A DNA stretch of 64,000 bases from Fodinibacter sp963763015 (GCA_963763015.1 CAVXML010000012.1:62001-126000); one strand, 5' to 3'; counted from the first letter of the stretch, positions 1 through 11,605 are shown. Made by a program: numbers and translations. The notes: generated by a model from the sequence alone, not told the origin.

Positions 1-290
1 TGCACCCTGTGGTTCCTGCTGCAACGTCTGCTGAGCGCCCCCGCGGGGGAGGCGCCGGAGCGCAACCTGCTCTTAGCAGAGGTTGGATCTCGACCCACAT
101 GGTGCACCCTGTGGTTCCTGCCGCAACGTCTGCTGAGCGCCCCCGCGGGGGAGGCGCCGGAGCGCAACCTGCTCTCAGCAGAGGTTGGATCTCGACCCAC
201 ACGGTGCACCCTGTGGTTCCTGCCGCAACGTCTGCTGAGCGCCCCCGCGGGGGAGGCGCCGGACCCCAACCTCTGCTAGCAGAGGTTTGG
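1..290. repeat. Three tandem 102-bp hairpin-rich units
   Basis: Units begin at 1, 103 and 205, each opening with TGCACCCTGTGGTTCCTG, so the period is exactly 102 bp. Units 1 and 2 are nearly identical; unit 3 matches for about 60 bp and then diverges. Each unit carries a GC stem (GCGCC-CCC / GGG-GGCGC, e.g. 239-260) and a second hairpin near AGCAGAGGTT, which in unit 3 is a perfect 20-bp palindrome at 268-287. The array continues off the left edge. Because 102 is divisible by three, reading frames stay open through it, but codon choice gives no support for a protein. It could be a terminator/REP-type array, a degenerate regulator-binding array, or intergenic satellite DNA. 291-384 shows nothing else recognisable. 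Confidence 0.85.
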
Positions 291-384
291 GGGGGCCCGT
301 GGAGGGAGGTGGTGGACGAGGCGGGCCGGGGACATGAGGAGGGACCACGACTCGCCGTGCGAGACGCGGCCCCTCCAGCTGGGG

Positions 385-558
385 TCAGGAGCGGAAGGCG
401 TCCTTGGCCTTCTCGCCCGCCTGCTTGAGGTCGGCCTTCGACTGGTCCGCGCGACCCTCGGCCTCGAGGCGCTCGTCGTCGGTGACCTTGCCAGCCCCCT
501 CCTTGCCCTTTCCGACCATGTCGTCCTTCATGTTCTCGATCTTGTCGCCGAGTCCCAT
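385..558 (-). CDS. CsbD-family stress-response protein
   Basis: A 57-residue protein beginning MGLGDKIENMKDD, highly charged (Lys, Asp, Glu), with the KGKEGAGKVTDDERLEAEG segment typical of CsbD-like proteins. CsbD proteins are small, abundant, soluble general-stress proteins of unknown biochemical role. The start is fixed by an AAGGAGAG ribosome-binding site just upstream of the ATG; a much longer open frame upstream antisense to pyc is rejected. Length is usual for the family (about 55-70 residues). It lies downstream of and in the same direction as pyc with a 167-bp gap, so it probably has its own promoter. Confidence 0.85.
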   Translation of the reverse strand: MGLGDKIENMKDDMVGKGKEGAGKVTDDERLEAEGRADQSKADLKQAGEKAKDAFRS

Positions 559-725
559 GTCGCTCTCCTTCACTCGTGAATCGGAGCACCAGGCCGTGTC
601 GGACCGATGCGGTGCCTCGACCGTATGCCGGGGGGCCGGCACCGCGGGGGTTTGCGTGCGCGGTATCGACAAAGCCTCGACGGCCGGCACCGGCGGCATC
701 CGCGGCATCGGCCGACCGCGCAGGG

Positions 726-3700
726 TCACGCGGGTGCGACGACGAGGACCAGGTCGCCCCCCTCGACCTGAACCGAGCCGTTGAGCGCCAGGCGCTGGAC
801 CGTCCCGGCGATCGGGCTGGTGATGCTCGCCTCCATCTTCATGGCCTCGATGGTCGCGACCACGTCGCCGGCCCCGACGACGTCGCCCTCTGCGACCACC
901 GGGGTGACCACGCCGGCGAACGGCGCCGGCACGTGCCCGGCATCCGAGGGGTCCGCCTTCTCGGCGGCCTTGACGTCGGCGGTCACCGAGCGGTCGCGCA
1001 CCTGGATGGGCCTGAACTGGCCGTTGAGCGTGCACATGACGGTGCGCATGCCCTGACGGTCGGCGGCGCCGATCGAGGCGATGCCGAGGAGGAGCCGCTT
1101 GCCGGCCTCGATCTCCGCCTCGTACTCGCCGCCCTGCTCGAGGCCGTGGAGGAACTCGATGGTGCCGAGCACCGACAGGTCGCCGTGGCGCTCGCGGCTG
1201 GCCTCGAACTCCTTGGTCGGACCCGGGAAGAGCAGGTGGTTGAGGGTGCGTCGAGGATCCGCGCGCAAGGCCTCCTCCTGCTCGGAGGTGAGCTCGGTGA
1301 CCCGCGGCTTGACGTGCCGGCCCTGCAGGGCCTTGGTGCGGAACGGCTCGGGCCAGCCGCCGGGCGGGTCGCCCAGCTCGCCCTCGAGGAAGCCGATGAC
1401 CGAGTCGGGGATGTCGTACCTCGTCGGGTTCTCCTCGAAGTCGGCCGGGTCGGCACCGGCACCGACGAGCGCGAGCGCGAGGTCACCGACCACCTTGGAC
1501 GACGGGGTCACCTTGACCAGGTTGCCCAGGATGCGGTTGGCCGCGGCGTACATGTCCTCGATGTCCTCGAAGCGGTCGCCGAGGCCGAGGGCGATGGCCT
1601 GCTGGCGCAGGTTGGACAGCTGTCCGCCGGGGATCTCGTGGAAGTAGACCCGGCCGGTGGGCGAGGCGAGGCCCGACTCGAAGGGCTGGTAGACGCGGCG
1701 CACCGCCTCCCAGTAGGGCTCGAGGGAGAACACCTTGTCGATGTCCAGTCCGGTGGGGCGGTCGGTCCCGTCCGTGGCCGCGACGAGTGCAGAGAGGCTC
1801 GGCTGGCTGGTCGTCCCCGACATCGACGAGCACGCTGCGTCGACGGCGTCGACGCCGGCGTGGATGGCTGCGAGCAGGGTGCCGATCTGCCCGCCGGCGG
1901 TGTCGTGGGTGTGCAGGTGCACCGGCAGGTCGAAGCGCTCTCGCAGCGCGGTGACGAGCCGGGTCGCCGCCGGGGCCCGGAGCAGGCCGGCCATGTCCTT
2001 GATGGCGAGCACGTGGGCGCCGGTCCCGACGATCTGTTCCGCCAGCCGCAGGTAGTAGTCGAGCGTGTAGAGCCCCTCCCGAGGGTCGAGGAGGTTGCCC
2101 GTGTAGCAGAGGGCGACCTCCGCCACCGCTGTTCCGGTGTCCAGCACGGCCTCGACCGCCGGACGCATCTGCTCGACGTCGTTGAGGGAGTCGAAGATCC
2201 GGAAGATGTCGAGGCCGGTGCGCGCGGCCTCCGTCACGAACGCGCCGGTCACCTCGGTGGGGTACGGGGTGTAGCCAACGGTGTTGCGACCGCGCAGGAG
2301 CATCTGGAGCGGGATGTTCGGCATCGCCTCCCGCAGCAGCGCCAGCCGCTCCCAGGGGTCCTCGGAGAGGAAGCGCAGGGCCACGTCGTAGGTCGCACCA
2401 CCCCAGGCCTCCATCGAGAGCAGCTCGGGGGTGAGGTGCGCGACGTGCCCGGCGACGTGCAGGAGGTCGCGGGTGCGCATCCGGGTGGCGAGCAGGCTCT
2501 GGTGCGCGTCCCGGAACGTCGTGTCGGTCACCGGCACGTCGGTGCGCTCCCGCAGCTGTCGTGCGAATGCCGCCGGGCCGAGCCGCACGAGCAGGTCGCG
2601 GTTGCCGGGAGGCAGGGGGGCGCTCCGGTCGATGGCGGGGAGCTTCGTCCGGGGCTTGAGGTACGTGGTCGCCGGGCCGTGCGGCCGGTTGACCGTGACG
2701 TCGGCGAGGTAGGTGAGCAGCTTGGTGCCCCGGTCCCCGCCCATCCGGGCCTCGAGCAGCTCGGGCCGCTCGTCGATGAAGCTCGTGGTGGCGTCACCGC
2801 GCTGGAACACCGGGTCGGCGAGCACCGCCTCGAGGAACGGGATGTTGGTCGACACCCCGCGGATCCTGAACTCCGCCAACGCCCGTCGGGCACGGCGCAC
2901 CGCCGTCGGGAAGGTGCGGCCGCGACACGTCAGCTTGACGAGCATCGAGTCGAAGTGGGGGCTCACCTGGGCCCCCACGAACACCGTGCCACCGTCGAGG
3001 CGCACCCCGCCGCCGCCGGCCGAGCGGTAGACGGTGATCTGCCCGGCATCCGGGCGGAAGCCGTTGGAAGGGTCCTCCGTGGTGATCCGGCACTGCAACG
3101 CCGCACCACGGGTGTAGATGTCCTCCTGGGTCATGCCGAGGTCCGCGAACGTCTCGCCGCTCGCGATGCGCATCTGGGCGACGACGAGGTCGACGTCGGT
3201 CACCTCCTCGGTCACGGTGTGCTCGACCTGGATCCGCGGGTTCATCTCGATGAAGACGTACCGCCCGTCCTCGCCGAGGAGGAACTCGACCGTGCCCGCG
3301 TTGCGGTAGCCGATCGACTCGGCGAACCGCACGGCATCCGCGCACATCCGGTCGCGCAGCGCGGGGTCGAGGTTCGGCGCCGGCGCGATCTCGATGACCT
3401 TCTGGTGGCGGCGCTGCACCGAGCAGTCGCGCTCGTACAGGTGGAGGACGGTGCCGGTGGAGTCGGCGAGGACCTGCACCTCGATGTGCCGAGGGTTGAC
3501 CACCGCCTGCTCCAGGTAGAGCGTCGGGTCGCCGAAGGCGGCGTCCGCCTCGCGCTGGGCCGCCTCCAGCGACTCTCGCAGCGTGGTGGGGTCGTCGACG
3601 CGGCGCATTCCGCGACCACCGCCGCCGGAGACCGCCTTCACGAACAGGGGGAAGCCGATGTCCGGCGCGGCGGCCGCGAGCTCGCCGAGGTCCGCAGTCG

Positions 3701-4109
3701 GCTCGGCGCTGAGCAGGGTGGGCAGCCCGGCCGCCCGGGCGGCGCCGATCGCCCGAGCCTTGTTCCCCGCCAGGTGGAGTACGGATGCCGGGGGGCCGAT
3801 GAACGTGATGCCGCGCGCCTCGCACGCCTCCGCCAGGTCCGGGTTCTCGGAGAGGAAGCCGTAGCCGGGGTAGATGGCGTCGGCCCCGCACTCGACCGCG
3901 ACGCGCACGATGTTCTCGTGGTCGAGGTAGGCCCGCACCGGGTGCCCTTCGACGCCGATCTGGTACGACTCGTCGGCCTTGAGGCGGTGCTCGGACGTGC
4001 GGTCCTCATGGGGGAACACCGCGACGGTCTTCGCGCCGAGCTCGGTGGCCGCACGGAACGCACGCACCGCGATCTCTCCGCGGTTGGCGACGAGGATCTT
4101 GGCGAACAC
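726..4109 (-). CDS. pyc: Pyruvate carboxylase
   Basis: Biotin-dependent, ATP-driven carboxylation of pyruvate to oxaloacetate, the anaplerotic entry to the TCA cycle; cytosolic. The 1127-residue product has all three parts of a single-chain enzyme: an N-terminal biotin carboxylase domain (FAKILVANRGEIAVRAF at residue 2, glycine-rich VSGGGGRGMRRV, EMNPRIQVEHTVTEE), a carboxyltransferase barrel (DTTFRDAHQSLLATRMRT, KDMAG, HTHDTAGG) and a C-terminal biotinyl domain with EAMKME; the biotinylated Lys is about residue 1091. I chose the GTG at 4109 because it directly precedes the conserved FAKILVANRGEIA and has GGGAGG upstream; the longer frame to 4247 adds a low-complexity Arg/Pro stretch. PPDK and malic enzyme nearby act on the same pyruvate/PEP node. 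Confidence 0.97.
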   Translation of the reverse strand: MFAKILVANRGEIAVRAFRAATELGAKTVAVFPHEDRTSEHRLKADESYQIGVEGHPVRAYLDHENIVRVAVECGADAIYPGYGFLSENPDLAEACEARGITFIGPPASVLHLAGNKARAIGAARAAGLPTLLSAEPTADLGELAAAAPDIGFPLFVKAVSGGGGRGMRRVDDPTTLRESLEAAQREADAAFGDPTLYLEQAVVNPRHIEVQVLADSTGTVLHLYERDCSVQRRHQKVIEIAPAPNLDPALRDRMCADAVRFAESIGYRNAGTVEFLLGEDGRYVFIEMNPRIQVEHTVTEEVTDVDLVVAQMRIASGETFADLGMTQEDIYTRGAALQCRITTEDPSNGFRPDAGQITVYRSAGGGGVRLDGGTVFVGAQVSPHFDSMLVKLTCRGRTFPTAVRRARRALAEFRIRGVSTNIPFLEAVLADPVFQRGDATTSFIDERPELLEARMGGDRGTKLLTYLADVTVNRPHGPATTYLKPRTKLPAIDRSAPLPPGNRDLLVRLGPAAFARQLRERTDVPVTDTTFRDAHQSLLATRMRTRDLLHVAGHVAHLTPELLSMEAWGGATYDVALRFLSEDPWERLALLREAMPNIPLQMLLRGRNTVGYTPYPTEVTGAFVTEAARTGLDIFRIFDSLNDVEQMRPAVEAVLDTGTAVAEVALCYTGNLLDPREGLYTLDYYLRLAEQIVGTGAHVLAIKDMAGLLRAPAATRLVTALRERFDLPVHLHTHDTAGGQIGTLLAAIHAGVDAVDAACSSMSGTTSQPSLSALVAATDGTDRPTGLDIDKVFSLEPYWEAVRRVYQPFESGLASPTGRVYFHEIPGGQLSNLRQQAIALGLGDRFEDIEDMYAAANRILGNLVKVTPSSKVVGDLALALVGAGADPADFEENPTRYDIPDSVIGFLEGELGDPPGGWPEPFRTKALQGRHVKPRVTELTSEQEEALRADPRRTLNHLLFPGPTKEFEASRERHGDLSVLGTIEFLHGLEQGGEYEAEIEAGKRLLLGIASIGAADRQGMRTVMCTLNGQFRPIQVRDRSVTADVKAAEKADPSDAGHVPAPFAGVVTPVVAEGDVVGAGDVVATIEAMKMEASITSPIAGTVQRLALNGSVQVEGGDLVLVVAPA

Positions 4110-4374
4110 GGGACCTCCCGGTGAGGGTGGGCACGGCACCCGGGCGGTGGCGCCGGTGCCCAGAACACTAGTCAGGCGAACGCGCCACGGTGCGCGACGC
4201 CGCCTCCTCGGAGAGCCCGAACCGTCGTCTCCGCCCGCTCGGCGCACGTCGGAGCCGCCGCTTCACCGCTGTCGCGCTCGGCGCGGCCCCGCGATGGCGC
4301 ACCAGTGCGTCATCGCCGGCAGCGAACTGCGTACGTCGCCGGCGGCCCGGCTTCACCAGCTGACCGGGGATGGA

Positions 4375-4420
4375 GGCTCAGGGCCGGAGCTCGGGCTTGG
4401 GCACGGCCCACCCCTGAGCC
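4375..4420 (-). terminator. Possible terminator after the permease gene
   Basis: 9-bp perfect arms (GGCTCAGGG at 4375-4383, CCCTGAGCC at 4412-4420) around a 28-nt GC-rich loop, located 8 bp past the stop of the leftward permease gene. There is no T-tract, as usual in high-GC actinobacteria. The rest of 4110-4427 (between permease end and pyc start) holds no convincing gene. Confidence 0.4.
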
Positions 4421-4427
4421 CCAGGGC

Positions 4428-6005
4428 CTACTGGTCCCTGGGGACCTGCTCCTCCTCGAGCCGCTCGGTGACGTCGTATCCCTCGGTCTCGGGATGGCCA
4501 TGGACGCCGTGGGTGAGGGCGAACTCCTCCTCCGGTGAGAACACGAGACGGTGTCGCCCGAAGACGGCGAAGTAGGCAAGGCCCACCGCGAAGAAGATGG
4601 CGACACCCACGACGACCGACCGGTAGGCCTCATTGAACGGGAGGATGACGAGGGCCAGCGCGGAGATCACCCCGGCGACGACGGCTCCCGGCACGCCGAC
4701 CGGGCTGCGGTAGGGCCGGGGCACGTCGGCATACCTTCTCCGAAGGATGAGGAACGAGACCATCTGCAGGACGTAGGCGATGACCGCCCCGAACACGGCG
4801 ACGTTCAGAAGCTGTCCGGCCACCACAACCGAGGCGTCTGTGGCGGACTCCCCGGGCTCGTTGCGGATCGCTCCGAGGCCGAAGACCAGCGCCACGCCGA
4901 TGGCGGCGCTCACGACAAGCGCCACGTACGGCACCTTGCGGCCCCCGGTGAGCGACAGGAACTTGGGGTAGTACCCCGCCCGCGAGAGGGAGTACATGTT
5001 GCGACCTGCGGCGAACATGATGCCCTGGAACGACGCGACCAACCCGGCGAGTGCGAACAAGGCGAGCAGCGAGGCGATGCTGCTGTTGGGGAAGATGGCG
5101 CGGAAGCCGTCGAGGATCGGCTCGCCACTCCCTGATATCTCGTCGGCGCCGACGACGCCGGGGTTGAGGACGAGGACGAGGAACGCCGTCACCAGGAGGG
5201 TGAACATGCCCATGAGAGAGCCACGGGGGATGTCCTGCTGAGGCGTGTGAGTCTCCTCCGCCGCAAGCGGAAGCTCCTCGATTCCGAGGAAGAACCAGAT
5301 GGCGAACGGCAGCGCCAGCAGCACGCCGCCCACTCCGAAGGGCAGGAACGTCGTGTTCCCCGCCTCGGGGGTGATGTTCCACAGGTTGTCCCAGGAGAAC
5401 CTGCCCGAGAAGATCGCGAGGACGAAGAAGAGAGCCAGCACGGACAGCGACACGACCGCGATGACGACGGCGAACCGGAACGACACCGCAGCCCCAGCGG
5501 AGTTCAGGCCGACGAAGATGACGTAGAAGACGACCACCCACAGCCAGAGCGGCATCGTGAAGCCGAAGAGGTCGTCGGTGATGGCATCGGCGTAGAGACC
5601 GGCGAAGGTACCCACCACCGCGGTCGTGATGACGTACTCGATCGTTTCTGCGAGTCCGGTGACATAGCCACCCCAAGGACCCATCGCCGAACGCGCGAAC
5701 GAGTAGGCACCTCCCGTATGGGGCATCGTCGACGACATCTCCGCGATGCTGTAGATCATGAGGAGGTACATGAGGCCGATGACCACCGTCGCGATGAGCA
5801 TCCCACCCCAGCCGGCCTCTCCGATGCCGAGGTTCCATCCGGAGAAGTCGCCCGAGATGACGGCGGCGACACCGAGGGCCCACAGTGACCATGCGCCGGC
5901 ATGCCGCGACAGTCCACGCTTCTCGAAGTAGGAAGGATCGGCGTGCTCGTAGGACACACCGGCAGTGCGGCGAGGTGTTGCTGACGGGGATTGCGGCTCA
6001 CTCAT
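4428..6005 (-). CDS. APC-family amino acid/ethanolamine permease
   Basis: A 525-residue integral membrane protein with about 12 hydrophobic segments. The N-terminal part (HADPSYFEKRGLSRHAGAWS, then ALGVAAVISGDFSGWNLG) closely resembles ethanolamine permeases of the amino acid-polyamine-organocation superfamily, which import ethanolamine by cation symport or exchange. No ethanolamine ammonia-lyase gene is in this window, so the substrate is inferred from sequence style only; another amine or amino acid is possible. The ATG has GAGGAGC upstream. The gene stands alone; upstream (6062-6075) there is a small AGACC-TTTC-GGTCT stem that may be regulatory. Confidence 0.85.
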   Translation of the reverse strand: MSEPQSPSATPRRTAGVSYEHADPSYFEKRGLSRHAGAWSLWALGVAAVISGDFSGWNLGIGEAGWGGMLIATVVIGLMYLLMIYSIAEMSSTMPHTGGAYSFARSAMGPWGGYVTGLAETIEYVITTAVVGTFAGLYADAITDDLFGFTMPLWLWVVVFYVIFVGLNSAGAAVSFRFAVVIAVVSLSVLALFFVLAIFSGRFSWDNLWNITPEAGNTTFLPFGVGGVLLALPFAIWFFLGIEELPLAAEETHTPQQDIPRGSLMGMFTLLVTAFLVLVLNPGVVGADEISGSGEPILDGFRAIFPNSSIASLLALFALAGLVASFQGIMFAAGRNMYSLSRAGYYPKFLSLTGGRKVPYVALVVSAAIGVALVFGLGAIRNEPGESATDASVVVAGQLLNVAVFGAVIAYVLQMVSFLILRRRYADVPRPYRSPVGVPGAVVAGVISALALVILPFNEAYRSVVVGVAIFFAVGLAYFAVFGRHRLVFSPEEEFALTHGVHGHPETEGYDVTERLEEEQVPRDQ

Positions 6006-6152
6006 CGGTGCTCCTCGGGCGGTGAGGGGTGCGTCGCACCCGCCAACAATGGCCCGAGATTAGACCTTTCGGTCTCACGGCGTCCAGAGACACACCGACC
6101 CCACGGCGGCTTCTGGACCATCGGGTCTGGCGTGACCCGTGTGACGACGGGC

Positions 6153-6158
6153 TAGAGT
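6153..6158 (+). promoter_or_regulatory. -10 box TAGAGT, leaderless-type
   Basis: TAGAGT ends 7 nt before the ATG at 6166, the spacing expected if transcription begins at the start codon; no Shine-Dalgarno is visible. Confidence 0.5.
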
Positions 6159-6165
6159 ACGGCCC

Positions 6166-6696
6166 ATGGCCGGCGCCCCGCCACGTCACCGAGCTCCCAA
6201 GGAGCCGAGGAGCGCGCTGAACGCGCTCCAGGCGCTCGCCGTGGCGGGCACGGCGTTCTCCGTGGTGGCCGTCCTCTCGCTCCTCGGCGGCGGCGCCCCG
6301 ACGATCGACATCGTGCCGCAGGGCGGCTCGTCGTCCTCGGACCTGCCGTCCGCGGTCGTCGGCTCCGGATCGCCGGTTCCCACGGGGGTGAGCGGTCCGG
6401 GCGGCACCCCGTCCACCGGCACGCGGGGAACCACCACCGACGTCGTCCCCCCGGGCGGGGAGGCGTCGCCCCCGCCCTTCGTCGCTCCCGGGACAGGGCC
6501 GAGACCACCGGGCGAAGCGTCCCCGCTTCCCGTCGAGTCAGGTGCAGTCGAGCCGGTCGTGCCCACGGAGAGCCTGCCCGAGCCGACCACGACACCTGTC
6601 CAGACGACGCCCGCCCCGACGTCGAGTCCGTCAAAGCCGACGGTTCGCCCGACCCCCCCGGTCACCCCCGGTGTGCCGCCGGTGACTCCGCGGTAG
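6166..6696 (+). CDS. Membrane-anchored Pro/Thr/Ser-rich protein, unknown function
   Basis: 176 residues. A short basic N-terminus is followed by one hydrophobic segment (about residues 22-45, ALQALAVAGTAFSVVAVLSL) and then about 130 residues dominated by Pro, Gly, Thr and Ser, ending PPVTPGVPPVTPR. This is the look of a signal-anchored, extracytoplasmic, intrinsically disordered protein. No catalytic motif is visible and I do not recognise a family. It sits directly upstream of the tmRNA gene, on the same strand; the link is probably only positional. A leaderless-type -10 box supports the start. Composition bias means coding status rests on the clean start, the membrane segment and the lack of a competing frame. 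Confidence 0.65.
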   Translation: MAGAPPRHRAPKEPRSALNALQALAVAGTAFSVVAVLSLLGGGAPTIDIVPQGGSSSSDLPSAVVGSGSPVPTGVSGPGGTPSTGTRGTTTDVVPPGGEASPPPFVAPGTGPRPPGEASPLPVESGAVEPVVPTESLPEPTTTPVQTTPAPTSSPSKPTVRPTPPVTPGVPPVTPR

Positions 6697-6734
6697 ACGC
6701 GCACCCAGTGAGCCGATCGCCTCGGGGAATCCGT

Positions 6735-6763
6735 TTGGGCGGGACCGCGTTGGACGGCATACT
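6735..6763 (+). promoter_or_regulatory. Possible ssrA promoter
   Basis: TTGGGC at 6735-6740 and CATACT at 6758-6763 are separated by 17 bp, about 70 bp before the mature tmRNA 5' end. The match to -35/-10 consensus is partial. Confidence 0.35.
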
Positions 6764-6833
6764 GGCTGGTGCCGGCCGATGCCTCGGCAGCAGCCGGTGA
6801 CACAAGTGAACAGCGTGGGAGTGAGCCCCTCAT

Positions 6834-7200
6834 GGGGGTGATCGGTTTCGACATTGGTCGGTAGGCCATGGGGAAGCGGGTCGAGGACGCACGGTCATCT
6901 CGTCAACGCTCCGTGCAAACCAACAGGTGCCAATTCCAAGCGCACCGACTTCGCCCTCGCCGCCTGAGCGAGCCCGAAGTCCGTTGGCCTGAGTTCGATC
7001 CCGACTCAGTAGCCAGCGTCATCTAGGGATCTTGCTGCGTCGTCATGTCGGGGGACGGCGCGGGACTCCCACTCGACTGGGCCTGTCAGCGGACGTGTGC
7101 GTGCGAGCGCTGGGGCCGAGAAACTCCGAAGCGCACTGCACCCGGAGAAGCCCTGGTTCATCGTCAGTGGACGCGGGTTCGATTCCCGCCACCTCCACCA
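6834..7200 (+). ncRNA. ssrA: tmRNA (ssrA)
   Basis: Transfer-messenger RNA that rescues stalled ribosomes and tags the nascent chain for proteolysis. The 5' end GGGGGTGATCGGTTTCGACA is diagnostic and pairs with the 3' end CACCTCC before an encoded ACCA (7 bp with one G-U). The T-arm GGTTCGATTCC lies near 7177-7188. The tag reading frame is at 6929-6967: GCC AAT TCC AAG ... GCC GCC TGA, giving ANSKRTDFALAA, the typical actinobacterial tag with hydrophobic Ala-Ala end recognised by ClpXP/ClpAP-type proteases. Mature length 367 nt is normal for a one-piece tmRNA. Open frames crossing it on both strands are spurious. smpB is not in this window. Confidence 0.97.
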
Positions 7201-7223
7201 CGACTCACTCCCACCTGGTCATC

Positions 7224-7253
7224 GGCCCGGCTCCGTCGTCACGGAGCCGGGCC
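7224..7253 (+). terminator. tmRNA terminator hairpin
   Basis: Perfect 13-bp stem (GGCCCGGCTCCGT / ACGGAGCCGGGCC) with a CGTC loop, 23 bp past the tmRNA 3' end; no T-tract. Confidence 0.8.
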
Positions 7254-8138
7254 GTCCCTATCCCTCGGTTTGCTTGAATGCCGTATGCCGCCGCCCAGAT
7301 CGAGGCCCGACCCGGGCGACCCGTCCATGCCGGTTCCCGACGAGGAACGCATCGGAGACCGTGACCTCGCGCAGTGGCGTACCGCCTGGGGGCGCCGGCT
7401 CGTCGACGTGGTCGAGCGTCTCGTGCGTCTGCTCGGCGGTGCGTGGCGGTGGGGAGCCGCGAACCTCGCCCTCGTCATCACCGTGGTGGTGGGAGGCGGG
7501 GTGGTCCTCGCCGCCAACGCGGTGGCCGGAGAGGTCTACGAGGCGGTCGTCGAACGGGACGGGCTGGCCGCCCTCGACGAGCCGGTCCTGGAGGCGGCCG
7601 TCGCGTCGCGCAGCCCGGGCGCCGAGGAGCTCGTCACCCGGTTCACCGACCTCGGGGGCACCGTGGGCATGCCCCTCATCGCGGTGGTGGTGACCACCGT
7701 GCTCGCGGTGTCGCGACGGTCCTGGCTCCCGGTGCTGCTCATGCTCCTCGCGGCCGCCGGCTCGGTGCTCCTGACGGTGGTCGGCAAGGACCTCGTCGGT
7801 CGTGCTCGGCCGCCGGTGGCCCTCGCGGTCCCGCCGCTCGAGACCTCGCCGGCGTTCCCCTCGGGCCACGCGCTGAACGCGACCGTCGTCCTCGGGGTGG
7901 CGGCCTACCTCGTCGTGCTCGGCCGCCGCCACCTGCTGAGCAAGCTGCTCGTCGCCTCGGCGGTGGGCGTCTTCGTGCTCGCGATGGGGCTGTCGAGGGT
8001 CTGGCTGGGGCACCACTGGCTGACCGACGTCATGGCCGGCTGGCTCATCGGCCTGGGATGGCTCGCGACGGTCGTGACGGGCCACCGGGTCAAGGTGACG
8101 CTCGGCCGCCGGAGCCGGGTCGAGGCCGAGGGAACGGG

Positions 8139-10817
<2,679 letters not shown>

Positions 10818-10839
10818 TCGGTGCCTCCCGGTGTCGGAA

Positions 10840-10856
10840 TACTACGGATCGTAGTA
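10840..10856 (-). promoter_or_regulatory. Dyad TACTACG-N3-CGTAGTA upstream of ppdK
   Basis: Perfect 7-bp inverted arms (TACTACG, CGTAGTA) around GAT, 23 bp before the ppdK start codon. The TACTAC/GTAGTA half-sites resemble operators of BlaI/MecI-type winged-helix repressors, as far as I recall that consensus. The rest of 10818-10987 holds no convincing gene. Confidence 0.5.
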
Positions 10857-10987
10857 CCTCGTCATCGTATTACCGTCGGGGGGTGACGGCGACCCCGGTT
10901 CCGGAACGCGGAGCGGCGTGGCCGACCGACTCCATCGCGAACGCGGCCGCGGGCGGGGCCGGCCGGCCGTCCATCGGTCCGGGCGGC

Positions 10988-11602
10988 TCAGGCGACGTCG
11001 AAGCGGTACCGGTCACCGTCGGGCACCAGCCCGAGCCGGCCGTAGTACGGCGACACCATCCCGGGAGGGGTCAGGACCCGACGGAAGCCCTGCGCACGGA
11101 AGAGTCCTGAGCGTCGGAAGACGTACTCCCCGGGCGTGAAGTCACGGAATCGCGGTGTGACGTAGTCGATCTCGACCTGTGCCGTGCCGTTCCCCTCATC
11201 GCGAACCACGAGCACGCCCGCCGTCTCGTCGCCGTGCTGGACCAGGTACGCGGAGCGGCCGTCGGCCTCGCCGGCCGAGTACAGCGGGAAGTGCCGGTTG
11301 ATGTCCTTGCGGTGAACCGCGAGGAAGTGGTGCAGGTAGGCGTCGTCAGGGCGCACCGGCAGCACGGCATACGCCTCCTCGTCACCGCGCTCGCGGAGCA
11401 TGCGGGTGATGAAGAAGACATTGATCGCGGCGAGCACGATGTTCATCGCCACCATCGGCCAGACCTCGATGACGGCGTTGAACACGACGAGGATCAGGCA
11501 TGCGACGGTGTTGAGGATCCGCAGGCGCAGGATGCGCGCCTGGAGCAGGGAGAACACCAGCAGCGCGGACCCGAACCAACCGAGCGCGTCCACCCAGCTC
11601 AT
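10988..11602 (-). CDS. YgjV-like membrane domain fused to a GNAT-like domain
   Basis: 204 residues. Residues 1-70 form about three hydrophobic helices in the pattern of YgjV-type small inner-membrane proteins (LGWFGSALLVFSLLQAR, LRILNTVACLILVVFNA, WPMVAMNIVLAAINVFFI). The remaining 130 residues are soluble; they carry short strand-like blocks (GVLVVRDEGNGTAQVEIDYV, PGEYVFRR, FRRVLTPPG) suggestive of an N-acetyltransferase-like fold. Role unknown; it could be a membrane-tethered acetyltransferase or ligand sensor. The stop of the upstream SIMPL gene lies 3 nt before this ATG, so the two are probably co-translated. Confidence 0.75.
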   Translation of the reverse strand: MSWVDALGWFGSALLVFSLLQARILRLRILNTVACLILVVFNAVIEVWPMVAMNIVLAAINVFFITRMLRERGDEEAYAVLPVRPDDAYLHHFLAVHRKDINRHFPLYSAGEADGRSAYLVQHGDETAGVLVVRDEGNGTAQVEIDYVTPRFRDFTPGEYVFRRSGLFRAQGFRRVLTPPGMVSPYYGRLGLVPDGDRYRFDVA

Positions 11603-11605
11603 CGG

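Noticed and set aside
1..290. CRISPR array
   Set aside because: Units are contiguous 102-bp repeats without unique spacers, and no cas genes occur.
9..428. 139-codon frame through the 102-bp repeats, as a repeat protein
   Set aside because: The repeat length is a multiple of three, so any frame stays open; no start signal, no natural codon pattern, and the frame ends in antisense of the csbD-like gene.
576..4124. Very long plus-strand frame of about 1180 codons opposite pyc
   Set aside because: It is the antisense shadow of pyc, produced by high GC; residue composition (Arg/Gly/Val/His) is meaningless while the minus strand encodes a complete pyruvate carboxylase.
7045..7284. 5' extension of the PAP2 frame
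   Set aside because: It runs through the tmRNA 3' half and its terminator.
10883..11110. 75-codon plus-strand frame between ppdK and the YgjV-like gene
   Set aside because: Half of it overlaps the 3' end of the minus-strand gene and it has no ribosome-binding site or recognisable sequence.
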